Part shown: one piece after another, positions 11,023 through 21,000 of the stretch | Layout of the letters: the number at the start of each line of letters is the position of its first letter | How positions within the stretch are numbered: position 1 is the stretch's first letter | Origin: Chitinophaga caeni | GTDB lineage: Bacteria > Bacteroidota > Bacteroidia > Chitinophagales > Chitinophagaceae | Direction: 5' to 3' | DNA: 64,000 nt | Assembly: GCF_002557795.1 (NCBI RefSeq) | Contig: NZ_CP023777.1 | Span: 4,349,001-4,413,000 of the forward strand | Made by a program: the position numbers and the translations under genes | Notes under the pieces: model-generated | Databases searched by the model: none | The model's input: the letters and a program-made list of their open reading frames with translations, nothing else | Told to the model about the DNA's origin: nothing

Positions 11023-11357
11023 ACACTAGCAATTAGATTATATAATGGAGACACAAAAATGGTAAAGAAATGGAGACAATACCGGTAGTTCGTCGACATA
11101 GGGTATACATACTATTTTCTACTATATATGGGTGTTAACAAAGGCCTACATTCAATTTTGCTATCAAATTGTTTCAGTTAATTTCGTTTGGGGAATGATA
11201 TTTCTATTGCGCAAATAAACTTTCTTTTTATAAACCAAGACACTACCGCTAGAAAAAACATCTTCATTATATTCTCACATTAAATGGAAAATCAATCTGA
11301 AACTTTCTAGAGATCATATTCGGTTTATAATGAATTAAAATCAGAAACAAATTACTA
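11023..11357. other. Intergenic 335 bp between HTH gene and rteC
   Basis: This AT-rich stretch lies upstream of the HTH gene and downstream of rteC. It should contain the HTH/topB operon promoter, the expected RteC target. I see no exact TAnnTTTG -7 box and no clear inverted repeat, so the control site cannot be pointed to. No gene-like frame is present. Confidence 0.3.
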
Positions 11358-12182
11358 CTACTCGGAATCCACCATTCCTTCTTTGTACCTTTTTGAAAGG
11401 ACGTCTAAATAGGCACTAATATTCGTGCGGCCATAAAAGTCTTGTTTCGATTTATAAATATTCCCAGGAGAAATTCCAAAAAAAGTACAAAGTGCTTCAT
11501 ATAGCTTCTTAATCTCAACTTGTCCGTTGTTAAAACTACCCTTAAAATACCAAGCATAAGTTAGCTCTTCCAAAGCGGCACGACTATCTGTCCACCGAAT
11601 ACCGAATTCCCCGGGAAATGTAACGCCTTGCGCAACGCCCAGTAGAACATCAAGCTGCTTATTTAAATGTTTTTGTAATTGGTTATGGGCAATAATTTTG
11701 GCATAGACATAGCACACCGCCGGACAAAAATGAGGATCAAAGACACATGAGAAAGTTGATCTAATATTTCTTGCTCCCCGAATAAAATAGTACTTATCAA
11801 GATGGCTCGAATCAGCCCGATAATACTCATAATATTCTCTATGTTCCTCGAACCAAATAGTGATTTTGTCAAGTTCCTCTCTATAATACTGCACAAGCGT
11901 CTCTTTTGCCCCTTCAGGCTTTCTAAATTCTATACCAGCAAGAGACACATAGTAAATAAGTTTAGACTGGAGCCTCGGTAAATCTTTTTTAAAAAAAACA
12001 ATTTCATCTTCAGGATTGTCAAACTCAAAATCAACAAGGGGTCTGCGCAATGCGTATAACGATTGATTTATTATAGTAATTGCTTCTTCAATTTGTGTTA
12101 AATCAACGTCGGTGGCACTTCCGCATAAATCATTCAGCGCACCTTCGACTTGTTGGTGTAGTTCATTGAATAAGGTTTCCAT
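11358..12182 (-). CDS. rteC: RteC family regulator of element excision
   Basis: RteC is the DNA-binding activator of the excision operon in the tetracycline-inducible CTnDOT family. The C-terminal third carries the family signature WTDSRAALEELTYAWYFKGSF followed by NNGQVEIKKL and an FFGISPGNIYKSK segment. The first part is helical (four-helix type). I start it at ATG 12182, giving METLFNELHQQ; the in-frame ATG at 12218 would add 12 residues. No tet gene or RteA/RteB pair is visible nearby, so the inducer is unknown. Its neighbours downstream (HTH protein, topB) are the expected targets. The low GC relative to topB is typical of regulators in these elements. Confidence 0.82.
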   Translation of the reverse strand: METLFNELHQQVEGALNDLCGSATDVDLTQIEEAITIINQSLYALRRPLVDFEFDNPEDEIVFFKKDLPRLQSKLIYYVSLAGIEFRKPEGAKETLVQYYREELDKITIWFEEHREYYEYYRADSSHLDKYYFIRGARNIRSTFSCVFDPHFCPAVCYVYAKIIAHNQLQKHLNKQLDVLLGVAQGVTFPGEFGIRWTDSRAALEELTYAWYFKGSFNNGQVEIKKLYEALCTFFGISPGNIYKSKQDFYGRTNISAYLDVLSKRYKEGMVDSE

Positions 12183-12458
12183 AATGAGTCTAGGTTTTGT
12201 TGCGACACGAACGGGCAAGGTCGCAAAGTTCAGGCCTCAAAACTAAACTCTACAGCATAGGTTTCAAAACTTATAGTAGCTCAAATGACAGATAAACAGC
12301 GATTTAGGAATATGGAATGGTAAAATGCATCATGAAATGCCATGTGAAATGGATCATTTTCCTGAACAAAACACAAGTCGTACACTATATATTTTTTCTT
12401 GCCAACTTACAATTGAAGGAAAACTTGATTAAATTCTGATAAAATGGGTACAATAATC

Positions 12459-13325
12459 TTAGACAATTTCACCTATCCAAATCTTAAATTGACGGGCAAG
12501 TAATTTACTTACCGTGATATCCTCACGAAAGTTCGGATAAAGTGACAAACGCAATTTTCCATGCATCAACGGTTGAAAGTTCCTAATTGAATCTCTATGG
12601 GCAATAAGATGCCTTGCAACACGAAAAAAATATTTTTGATCAAGTTGGCTTGAAATAGCGTCTAGACTTTGTGCTAATAGATAATCTTGACCGGAAAACA
12701 ATCTTACGTATACTCTCACACCTACACGATAAAAATATGCAATTTCATCTTCGGGTATATGCATTGTTCGTGTAGGTGTTAAGGCCGTGAAAATGCGCCC
12801 CTCCAAGATATCCAACCGTCCCTTCTCCACAGCTTCGCCTGCACCCGATCTCTCCGATTTTTCTATTCCCTCTCTTAAATTCACGTTCTTATCTATCCTC
12901 CGTGTAACGAAAAAATATCGAATGCCATAATATAAATTGGCTAAAATTGTTACTACAAAAATAGAAAGCAATAAATCTGCTTTGGCGCTAGTTTCACTTG
13001 AATCGACTTCGAGCATATACAGAGAGGAAGCAAGCATAATTATTCCCAAAATAAATGGTACAACAACACCGAAAAAAATTTGAAGGAATGTCCGTCGGAA
13101 TATACTTGAATTCCAGCCGGATCGCTGATCAAGTTGGATCGTGGCTACATAAATCGTTTGAATTATGAAAAATAAAATAAAGAATATAAGCCCCAACTGC
13201 AAATAAACATTTTCTGGAGAATGAGATGCCAGAGGCCCCAGACTTCTAAAGAAAGTTAAGATACAGGCGAGGCCAAATACAACGATAATGCGAGTGAAGA
13301 ATGTTTCATAAATGGGTATTTTCAT
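12459..13325 (-). CDS. Membrane-bound LytTR transcriptional regulator
   Basis: The 288-residue protein has four predicted membrane helices in residues 10-165 (for example IIVVFGLACILTFF and LGLIFFILFFIIQTIYV) and a cytoplasmic LytTR DNA-binding domain at about 190-285 (MHIPEDEIAYFYRVGVRVYV, KYFFRVARHLIAH, LSLYPNFREDITVS). No receiver or kinase domain is present, so it is a one-component membrane regulator. It lies 380 bp downstream of an orphan FecR/sigma pair on the same strand. Membrane LytTR proteins without a receiver domain are common in Bacteroidota, but few have known signals. The target is unknown; LytTR sites (imperfect direct repeats of about 9 bp) were not recognised nearby. Confidence 0.82.
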   Translation of the reverse strand: MKIPIYETFFTRIIVVFGLACILTFFRSLGPLASHSPENVYLQLGLIFFILFFIIQTIYVATIQLDQRSGWNSSIFRRTFLQIFFGVVVPFILGIIMLASSLYMLEVDSSETSAKADLLLSIFVVTILANLYYGIRYFFVTRRIDKNVNLREGIEKSERSGAGEAVEKGRLDILEGRIFTALTPTRTMHIPEDEIAYFYRVGVRVYVRLFSGQDYLLAQSLDAISSQLDQKYFFRVARHLIAHRDSIRNFQPLMHGKLRLSLYPNFREDITVSKLLARQFKIWIGEIV

Positions 13326-13707
13326 GGATTCCGATTTGTTCTTACAGCAGTTAGGTGATAAAATAAAATTAAATAATAAATTACTTTATCGGAAATTCAT
13401 TTTTAATCTGGAGAACATTGAAAAATTATGAGGACACATAGAAAATAGATATTTTCTGGGTCACTTTCTATTGAATTCAAGTGCCTTATTTCATCCAAAA
13501 AGCTTCAAAAAACTTCCAGGGCATCCTCAAATTGTCAACTCTATTTTCATATTCAACAAATCTGAAATATAAAAAACTAAAATAATACTAGTTGTTTTAA
13601 ATATTATAGGACCTAGCTTTCTTATCCTATCCCCCTAACGTAAAGCCATTCATACTCACATGGACGGCTATAATTTACCGTCAACAAAATTTTATTTACA
13701 ACCCCCA
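13326..13707. other. Intergenic 382 bp, AT-rich
   Basis: The stretch lies between the FecR gene at 13708 and the LytTR gene. It could hold the LytTR promoter. No open frame, SusC remnant, hairpin with T-run or -7 consensus was recognised. Confidence 0.3.
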
Positions 13708-14856
13708 CTATTGAAGATGTAGCGCTCCTTCTTTGTAATAATACTTAACCCCCATAGTCATATTAATATTCTCAAGGAAAACTTTAACATCTTGGTTTCG
13801 GTCGATAGTTCCGCTGAAGATCATATTCCCGATGGAATTGTTATCCATCTCCACCTTTATGCCGTACCACCTGGGCAGTACCTTGCAAATTTCTTCCAGC
13901 CTGGCATTGTCAAAATAATATATGCCATCACGCCATCCCAATACTTTCTTTGCATCGAAGGGTTCTTGTTTTAAAGCGGCCTTTTCCCCGGGCATAACGG
14001 TTACTTGTTTGCCCGGCTGCAACACTATAGATGCATCGGCGGTATGCATTTTTACGGAACCGTTTACCAATGAGACGGCAACTTTATCCTTGTTATAATC
14101 ATTGACGTTAAACTCTGTACCTAATACTTCCACGCGCTTATCATCGAGATGTACTATGAATGGGTGTTTCGCATCCCGCGTTACTTTTAGGTAGGCTTCG
14201 CCGTGAATGGCTACCTCCCGTTGTTTGCTGTTAAATTTAAAGGGAAACTGCATGCGTGTCTGCGAATTGAGCCAAACTTCGGTTCCATCGCTGAGGGTGA
14301 TCTTGTAGTTTAAGCCTATAGGTACCATCAGGGTACTGATACCCGCGGGTAGATCTTCATTTACATGGTAGCTTAAAGTACGGTTTAAATTATTCATCTT
14401 GCTACTTCCCACAGCTACGAGGCCGGTATCCATACCGAGGTTAATGATATCGCCGTTGGATAATTTTAATTGCGTGAATGCGGCGCTGTCGTTCCAAGAT
14501 TCAGAACTGTTGAAAGCTATAGATCGACCGGAGTTATCCGGCCAAATAAAAAATGCAACGGCGATACAAGCCGCAATTGCAGCAGCGGTTACCAAAATAG
14601 GCTTTAGCGTGTTCCTCTTTTTAGGCATTCTTTCTTGAAGGATGCCAGAGAAGTTGGCCGGGTGATGCATGGCTTCGAACCTTTCAAAATGGTTGGATAT
14701 ATCTTCCCCATTGAATAGCTTGGTTATTTTTTCCCACTTCTCCCTGACTACAGCATCGTTTTCAATGAGATCATCAAGGAATTGCTCATCGATCGCACTT
14801 ATAATCCCAGCAGCTTTCTCGGTCATAAGCTGATGGATATGTTCTTTCTCAATCAT
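13708..14856 (-). CDS. FecR family anti-sigma factor (orphan pair)
   Basis: This 382-residue inner-membrane protein has a cytoplasmic sigma-binding N-terminus (residues 1-80, with NHFERFEAMHHP), one membrane helix (about 86-106, ILVTAAAIAACIAVAFFIW) and a periplasmic FecR domain (TLMVPIGLNYKITLSDGTEVWLNS, REVAIHGEAYLKV, HPFIVHLDDKRVEVLGTEFNVN). The C-terminal DUF4974-type domain (YFDNARLEEICKVLPRWYGI) would contact the STN domain of a SusC-type transducer. It starts 4 bp after the sigma gene, so the pair is one operon. No SusC gene follows on this strand, so the partner transducer is either the SusC at 18053 or lies elsewhere. Confidence 0.9.
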   Translation of the reverse strand: MIEKEHIHQLMTEKAAGIISAIDEQFLDDLIENDAVVREKWEKITKLFNGEDISNHFERFEAMHHPANFSGILQERMPKKRNTLKPILVTAAAIAACIAVAFFIWPDNSGRSIAFNSSESWNDSAAFTQLKLSNGDIINLGMDTGLVAVGSSKMNNLNRTLSYHVNEDLPAGISTLMVPIGLNYKITLSDGTEVWLNSQTRMQFPFKFNSKQREVAIHGEAYLKVTRDAKHPFIVHLDDKRVEVLGTEFNVNDYNKDKVAVSLVNGSVKMHTADASIVLQPGKQVTVMPGEKAALKQEPFDAKKVLGWRDGIYYFDNARLEEICKVLPRWYGIKVEMDNNSIGNMIFSGTIDRNQDVKVFLENINMTMGVKYYYKEGALHLQ

Positions 14857-14860
14857 AATA

Positions 14861-15427
14861 TTAGTAATCGTCTGTATTTGAATTAACTGAATTATTTAAT
14901 TTCTCACGAAGCTTCCGAACGGAAAATAATAATTGAGTCTTAACTGTATTTATGCTTACGTTCAATCTCGCAGCAATCTCCTTTCGGGTCAACTGATGAA
15001 AAAAAGCTAACTCGAAGGTAATTCGCTCTTTCGGCGATAAATAGTGCAAAGCACCTTCAATTTGCGATAATTTTAGATCGAAATCATTCGTCATAATAAT
15101 ATGATTTGCTGGAATCATTATCTCCTCCAACCGTTTACGACGGTAGATTTCACTTCGCAACTTATTAAAGGATAAATTCTTGACATACTTATATAGATAT
15201 CCTTTCAATTGTTCAAGCGAAGGGAATTCGCTTTGGCAGAAGATTTGTTCTTTCCATGCTTTCAAGAAAAAATCTTGAACAATCTCCTCTGCAACCATTT
15301 CATCTTTTAAGATAGTTATAGACACAACAACTAGCCATGCCCTATAGCGTACATATAACTCGTCAAAGGCAACGGGATTACCCTCACTCAACTTTCTTAA
15401 AAACTGTTGATTTTGTAATTCTTGCAT
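14861..15427 (-). CDS. ECF RNA polymerase sigma factor (orphan pair)
   Basis: The 188-residue sigma-70 family factor has region 2 at about 22-90 (FDELYVRYRAWLVVVSITIL, EEIVQDFFLKAWK) and region 4 at about 125-180 (LSPKERITFELAFFHQLTRKEIAARL, NVSINTVKTQLL). It is of the extracytoplasmic type that drives SusCD operons. It is translated just ahead of its FecR partner. It is transcribed away from a second sigma gene at 15788, with a 360-bp shared control region. A TAAATTTG -7 box lies at 15454-15461, about 27 bp before the start. Confidence 0.92.
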   Translation of the reverse strand: MQELQNQQFLRKLSEGNPVAFDELYVRYRAWLVVVSITILKDEMVAEEIVQDFFLKAWKEQIFCQSEFPSLEQLKGYLYKYVKNLSFNKLRSEIYRRKRLEEIMIPANHIIMTNDFDLKLSQIEGALHYLSPKERITFELAFFHQLTRKEIAARLNVSINTVKTQLLFSVRKLREKLNNSVNSNTDDY

Positions 15428-15787
15428 TTTATGATTTAAGGCTAACCGATTCGCAAATTTAGATTTGGAATAGCAATATAATAATTTAAAAGTAAATCTA
15501 TTGAGTCAAAATAAATATAAGTGAGAATTTAGAATGCTTCACATTAATGAAATTACATATTTCATATTTCAAAATCAAAACACGCAGTTTGTTAATCAAA
15601 TGTTAGCGAAATGACTTTTTTTTGCAATGACAAACTATTTTCTTTCTTTTACCGTACATACACCTTACAAGTCTAACCATTTTTCACAGCCAAGATCAAA
15701 CTCTCAGCTAGAGTTGCTGACTTCTACCTTTCTTTAAATGACTAGTGCCATTTAAATCCACAGACGCATGTGAACTATTTATAAACG
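15428..15787. promoter_or_regulatory. Divergent control region between two ECF sigma genes
   Basis: This 360-bp AT-rich region separates two sigma genes pointing away from each other. On the minus strand CAAATTTA at 15454-15461 reads TAAATTTG, matching the Bacteroidota -7 box TAnnTTTG and correctly placed for the sigma gene at 15427. A matching TTTG 19 bp upstream is absent, so promoter strength is uncertain. No clear -7 box was found for the rightward gene. Confidence 0.4.
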
Positions 15788-16357
15788 ATGGGAATATTAC
15801 AGCACAAAACAGATTTTGAACTCATGGAGCTTATTAAGGTGAGTAATAAAGACGCCTTTAATACGCTCTATGATCGTTTCTTTAAGCGCTTATACTATTT
15901 CACAATCAAACGAACGGCAAATAATCTAACAGAGGCGGAAGATATTGTACACGATGTATTTTTAAAGTTATGGGAATGTCGATTCAAAATTGAAAATGAA
16001 AATATTTCGTCCTTTCTATACCAATGCACGATAAATACACTGTTGAATAGAGTTAAAAAGCTGAAAACTAGAGACGCCTTTTACACAAAATTAGCTCTTT
16101 CATACCCGAAAGAGGAAAACCCGATTGATCATCAGATATTAGAAGATGAACTGAAAGCAAAGTTTGACGAGGCAATTAATTTAATTCCCCCCAAAACCAG
16201 GGAAGTCTTTAAGCTCAGGTATAATGCCGAGATGTCATACAAGGAGATTGCTATCACCCAGGGAGTAAGCATTGAAACCGTGAGAGGCCAAATAAAAAAA
16301 GGGTTGAAAACAATGCGTAAACATCTCCGGATATTCTTTATGTTATATTTTTTTTAA
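15788..16357 (+). CDS. ECF RNA polymerase sigma factor of the SusCD locus
   Basis: The 189-residue factor has sigma region 2 (FNTLYDRFFKRLYYFTI, EAEDIVHDVFLKLWEC) and region 4 (IPPKTREVFKLRYNAEMSYKE, then a helix-turn-helix ending SIETVRGQIKKGLK). It precedes a FecR gene, SusC, SusD and a thioredoxin-like gene on the same strand, the standard layout for a self-regulated SusCD system: ligand on SusC signals through STN and FecR to release sigma. The 211-bp gap to fecR is longer than usual, so fecR may have its own promoter. It is clearly different in sequence from the back-to-back sigma at 14861, so the two are not a recent duplication. Confidence 0.92.
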   Translation: MGILQHKTDFELMELIKVSNKDAFNTLYDRFFKRLYYFTIKRTANNLTEAEDIVHDVFLKLWECRFKIENENISSFLYQCTINTLLNRVKKLKTRDAFYTKLALSYPKEENPIDHQILEDELKAKFDEAINLIPPKTREVFKLRYNAEMSYKEIAITQGVSIETVRGQIKKGLKTMRKHLRIFFMLYFF

Positions 16358-16568
16358 GAAATTCCTACCCACGATAACCCTAAATAGACTCTCAGTTGTT
16401 TTACTTGTATACATATTAGGAAAGAGTAATGGTCCATCTCAATTAGTGAAAGTATGTGATCCTTTCAACGGTTTAAATTAGGTTAGACGTAATGTACGGG
16501 CCTATACTCTTGTAGGCCTAAATTAACTTACATTTAAAAATATCGGGTATTAATACCGAATTTTATAT

Positions 16569-17780
16569 ATGGATAAAGATCAGATTTTAAAAATATTAGA
16601 AGCTTACGAACAAGGAACCTTGTCCGCTGATGAACTTCTGGCATTGAAAAAGGCGCTCCTGAATTTAGAAATAATGGACGAACAAACGCTTCAGAATATC
16701 AATTTTCAAGAATCACAGGAACGGGTTAAAAAAAAATTGATGGCAAAGATCGAAAGTGAAGAACAGCAATATTCATCTGAAACGAGAAGACTATCCAGGA
16801 ACCGGGGCATCAGAATTCTTAGCGGAATTGCCATAGGAACGGCAGCCAGTGTTATTGTAGCAATTGGCATTATTTCAAAGTTTGAAAGTAGAAAAGCAAT
16901 ACCAGAAAGTCATCTAAATGAAATTGCGGATATAGAACCGGCGACATTTAAAGCGAAATTAAGCATTAACAGTTCACCTTCATCATATAAGCTAACTGGG
17001 AATATTGAAGATTCCATTGTTTTGATAAACGGTGCCTTAGTAAAGGCACCATCCCCTAATACTATTGTTTACCAATCCTATGAAAACCTTGTAGGAGATC
17101 AAATACCAAGCATAAATACCGTGTCGACACCGCGGGGAGGTACTTATAATGTTATATTGAGTGATGGTACTGAAGTAATGCTTAATGCAGCGTCTTCAAT
17201 CTCTTTTCCTGTGCCATTTGCAAAGGACAAACGGGAAGTGACCATTAAAGGCGAAGCATTCTTCAAAGTTAAACCGCAATTGCTTAGTAATAACTCCTTG
17301 GCTAAGCCTTTCATTGTTAAGGCACAAGTTGCCCCAAATCAAATTCAGATTATTAAGGTCCTGGGTACACATTTCAATGTGCATGCTCAGCCAAATTCTC
17401 CAATTATTACTTCATTAGTCGAGGGAAAAGTTCAAGTTACTACCCAGAAGGACACCAAAACGATCTTACCGGGAGAAAAAACGATTTTAGTTAATGGATT
17501 GTTATCAACAGGTCAAATGGATTCACAAGAAATCGCTTGGACAAAAAATCTATTTGAATTCCAAGATCAAACATTGGAGACAATTATGGCGGAAGCATCG
17601 AGATGGTACAATGTGGATATTGAATTTGGAAATGATGTGGATTTAAGCCAAAAATACACTATAACATTAGAAAGAAACAAAGGTCTAAAAACCTTTACCA
17701 GTATAATTGAAAGTTTAGGTTTTGAGTGTAGTCTCGAAAAAGATCAAGATGCAAATCGCCTCTTTGTAAAAAGTAAATAA
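16569..17780 (+). CDS. FecR family anti-sigma factor of the SusCD locus
   Basis: The 403-residue protein has a cytoplasmic N-terminus (1-80), one membrane helix near residues 82-103 (ILSGIAIGTAASVIVAIGII), a FecR domain (STPRGGTYNVILSDGTEVML, REVTIKGEAFFKV, VLGTHFNVHAQPN) and a C-terminal DUF4974-type domain (FEFQDQTLETIMAEASRWYNV). STPRG-Y is the usual signature of SusCD-linked FecR proteins. It transmits the signal from the STN domain of SusC (18053) to the sigma factor at 15788. An insertion of about 60 residues before the FecR motif (IEDSIVLINGALVKAPSP) is somewhat longer than usual. Confidence 0.92.
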   Translation: MDKDQILKILEAYEQGTLSADELLALKKALLNLEIMDEQTLQNINFQESQERVKKKLMAKIESEEQQYSSETRRLSRNRGIRILSGIAIGTAASVIVAIGIISKFESRKAIPESHLNEIADIEPATFKAKLSINSSPSSYKLTGNIEDSIVLINGALVKAPSPNTIVYQSYENLVGDQIPSINTVSTPRGGTYNVILSDGTEVMLNAASSISFPVPFAKDKREVTIKGEAFFKVKPQLLSNNSLAKPFIVKAQVAPNQIQIIKVLGTHFNVHAQPNSPIITSLVEGKVQVTTQKDTKTILPGEKTILVNGLLSTGQMDSQEIAWTKNLFEFQDQTLETIMAEASRWYNVDIEFGNDVDLSQKYTITLERNKGLKTFTSIIESLGFECSLEKDQDANRLFVKSK

Positions 17781-18052
17781 ACCGCAATCTGCCTATCTAA
17801 TTATATATATAATTAATAATCGTTTCGTCCATATTCTGAATTTGCCCCGTCGAAATTTCATTTAATAAACAAAAAAATCTAAAATTAGATTACCAGATCA
17901 ACCAAGGATAACAGTCAACCATGGTTATATCCTCGTGAATGCAAATGGTTTGATCCTAATTAAATTGAGTAGATGTGAATGTATCTAAGATATTTTTATT
18001 ATAAAATATCTAGAGAAACATCCCCCTATTATTAATTCATAAAGTCGAATGT

Positions 18053-21000
18053 ATGAATAACCTATTTTATGCCCGTTATCCAAGGATAACGCACAGGGGA
18101 AGTTATGCGTCTTTTTTAAACATTCCCAAATCAATGACTAAAATTGCAATCTTTATTTTTGTTTTCGTGAATTTTCCCTCTTTTGGGAATTCAACAGCCA
18201 GTGCACAACAGGTTAATTTAGAACTAAAAAATGCAAAGTTAACACAGGCATTTGCTTCAATAAGGGAGCAAACAGGCTACTTATTCTCCTATAAGAATGA
18301 TGAGGTGGATAAGTATAAGGTTACATTATCAATAAAGGACGGATCGATTGAACAAGCAATGGATGCATGTGTAAAAGGTATACCATTAGCATATGTCATA
18401 AAAGAAAAGTTGATAGTTGTTTACCCCAAAGCTAATAGAATTATGGAGACTATCAACCAACAACAGAAGCCAATTATAGGAAAAGTTGTAGACGAGGATG
18501 GTAATCCGATTATGGGAGCAAATATATGGGCGGAAGAAATAAGAAAGGGGACGATTACAGATGAAAAGGGGGCGTTCTCATTAGATGCTGGAACAATTAA
18601 AGAGCTTAAAATTAGAATTACCTTTATAGGCTATCGCCAAAGAACATCAATCGTCAACAATGAATCCGTTTCCAAAATAATTTTGGAAAAATCAAATGAA
18701 CAGCTAAAAGAAGTAATTATTTCGACGGGGTATCAGAATATCTCACCAGAACGTTTTGTCGGTGCTGCAAGTACAGTTGACAAAAACTTAATTGAAAGAA
18801 GCACTAGCACGGACATTATAAGTCGAATTGACGGAGTTACAAACGGACTATTAGTAAATAACGCCTCATCGTCTCCAGCAGAACGAATTTCAATTCGAGG
18901 GGTAAGTTCCATTCGTGGCGCGAGCGACATAACTACTGGAACCGCAACGAAGAATCCATTAATTATCCTTGACGATTTTCCTTTTTACGGTGACGTAAAT
19001 ACAATTAACCCCAATGATATTGAGAGCGTGTCGATTTTAAAAGATGCTGTAGCGACTTCAATCTGGGGCGCTAGGGCAGCAAATGGAGTAATTGTTCTTA
19101 CATCAAAAAAGGGTATGTTAAATTCTAAAACATCGATAAACATAAGCTCAAATTTTAATATTTCTTCGAAACCAGACTTAAACTATTTTCCAAAGATGTC
19201 GATTGATGAATTTGTAGAAGTTGAAAAATTCCTTTTTGACAAAGGCTATTACGATGTTTACCTAGCATATCCTTTCGTTAGTCCAATTACCCCAATTATC
19301 GAAACATTGAACAAAGAGCGGAACGGGGAACTATCTCATTCTGAAACTGAACAAATTGTAAAGGCATTAAAAGGCCATTCATTGAATGATGATTACGAGA
19401 AATATGTAATACGAAATAGATCAAACTTTCAAAATTTTATAAGCCTAAATGGCGGTAGTAGTCAAATTGGGTATAATATTTCATTTGGATCTGATAACGG
19501 GAAATCTAATATTAAAGGGCCGGGTGGACTAGACCGATACACATTAAATTCAAATATATCAATCAAGGTCAGACCGAAAATAAAGCTTGCAACAACAATA
19601 AATTACACAAATCAAACTATTGATGCAGATGGTCCAGGCTACCAAATTTCTCCTGGAGGAGGAAAAACAGAACTTTATCCATATGCAAAACTTGCAGATG
19701 AAAATGGAAAGCCATTATCAATTCCAAAAAATTATTCATTACCCTACATCGAATCTCTCGGAAATGAAGATCTTCTTGATTGGACGTATAAACCACTTGT
19801 AGAAAATGGAATTGCTGATTCAAAATTGAATACTCAAACCCTGTTACTCAACTTAGGGGTCCATTTGAACTTTACGCCGTGGTTAGATGGACAGATTAAG
19901 TATCAATATACGAAACAATCTACCACCGATGATAGAAACTATAGCTTAGAATCCTTCTATGCAAGGGACTTAATTAATCAGTTCACAAACAGTACGACTT
20001 CAGATCGAGCGATCCCTGTAGGAGGAGTTTATGATAATGGGATTCAGTCCATTTCATCTCATAACCTACGCGGTCAAATAAATTTTAGCAAATTAATAAA
20101 TGAAATACATGACATAAGAACAATGGTGGTTGGCGAAATCACTACAGCAAACAATATATCCAATTTTAATAGAATTTACGGTTATGACGACAAGAACCTA
20201 TCATCAGCATCTAATATAGATTATGCAACGACATTCACAACCTTTTTTGGAACAAGGATGAGAATTCCAACCATGCAACAACTTACAAATAGGTCTGATC
20301 GATTTGTTTCATTTTTAGCGAATGCATCCTATACCTACAACTCAAAATATAGTATTTACTTAAGTGCTAGAAAGGACGGATCAAACCTTTTAGGTGTAAA
20401 TACAAACAATAAATGGAAACCACTATGGTCTATAGGATTAAAATGGGATGTTTTAAATGAAGTATTCATGAAAAAAAACCTGTTCTCTCACTTAAATCTT
20501 AGGTCTACCATAGGATATTCTGGAAATGTAAACAATTCAATCAGTGCATTAACAACAATACTTACGTTAAATCCAAATCATTGGGGACAACGTGCAAGTG
20601 CTATTAAAAATACACCGAATCCAGATCTAAGGTGGGAGGAATCGAGGACTTTCAATCTTGGTGTTGATATTGGATTCTTAAGTGACAGAATTTCTGCTTC
20701 GTTTGATTATTATAGAAAACGTTCTTCTGACCTCATTTCTGATATCACTGTCGATCCAACTACTGGTATATCAACGGTGGTGAAAAATGCCGCGAACTTG
20801 AAAGGAAATGGATTTGAGTTGGCACTAAATTCAACAAACATCGACGGCAAATTCAAATGGAAAACGTCCTTAAACTCAAGTTATGCTAAGACAATCGTTA
20901 CCGAGTTTTTCGGATCAGATTTTAAAACACCAACAGGACCAACCATACGAGAAGGGAAAATCTATGGCGTATTATACGCGTATAAATGGGCGGGACTAGA

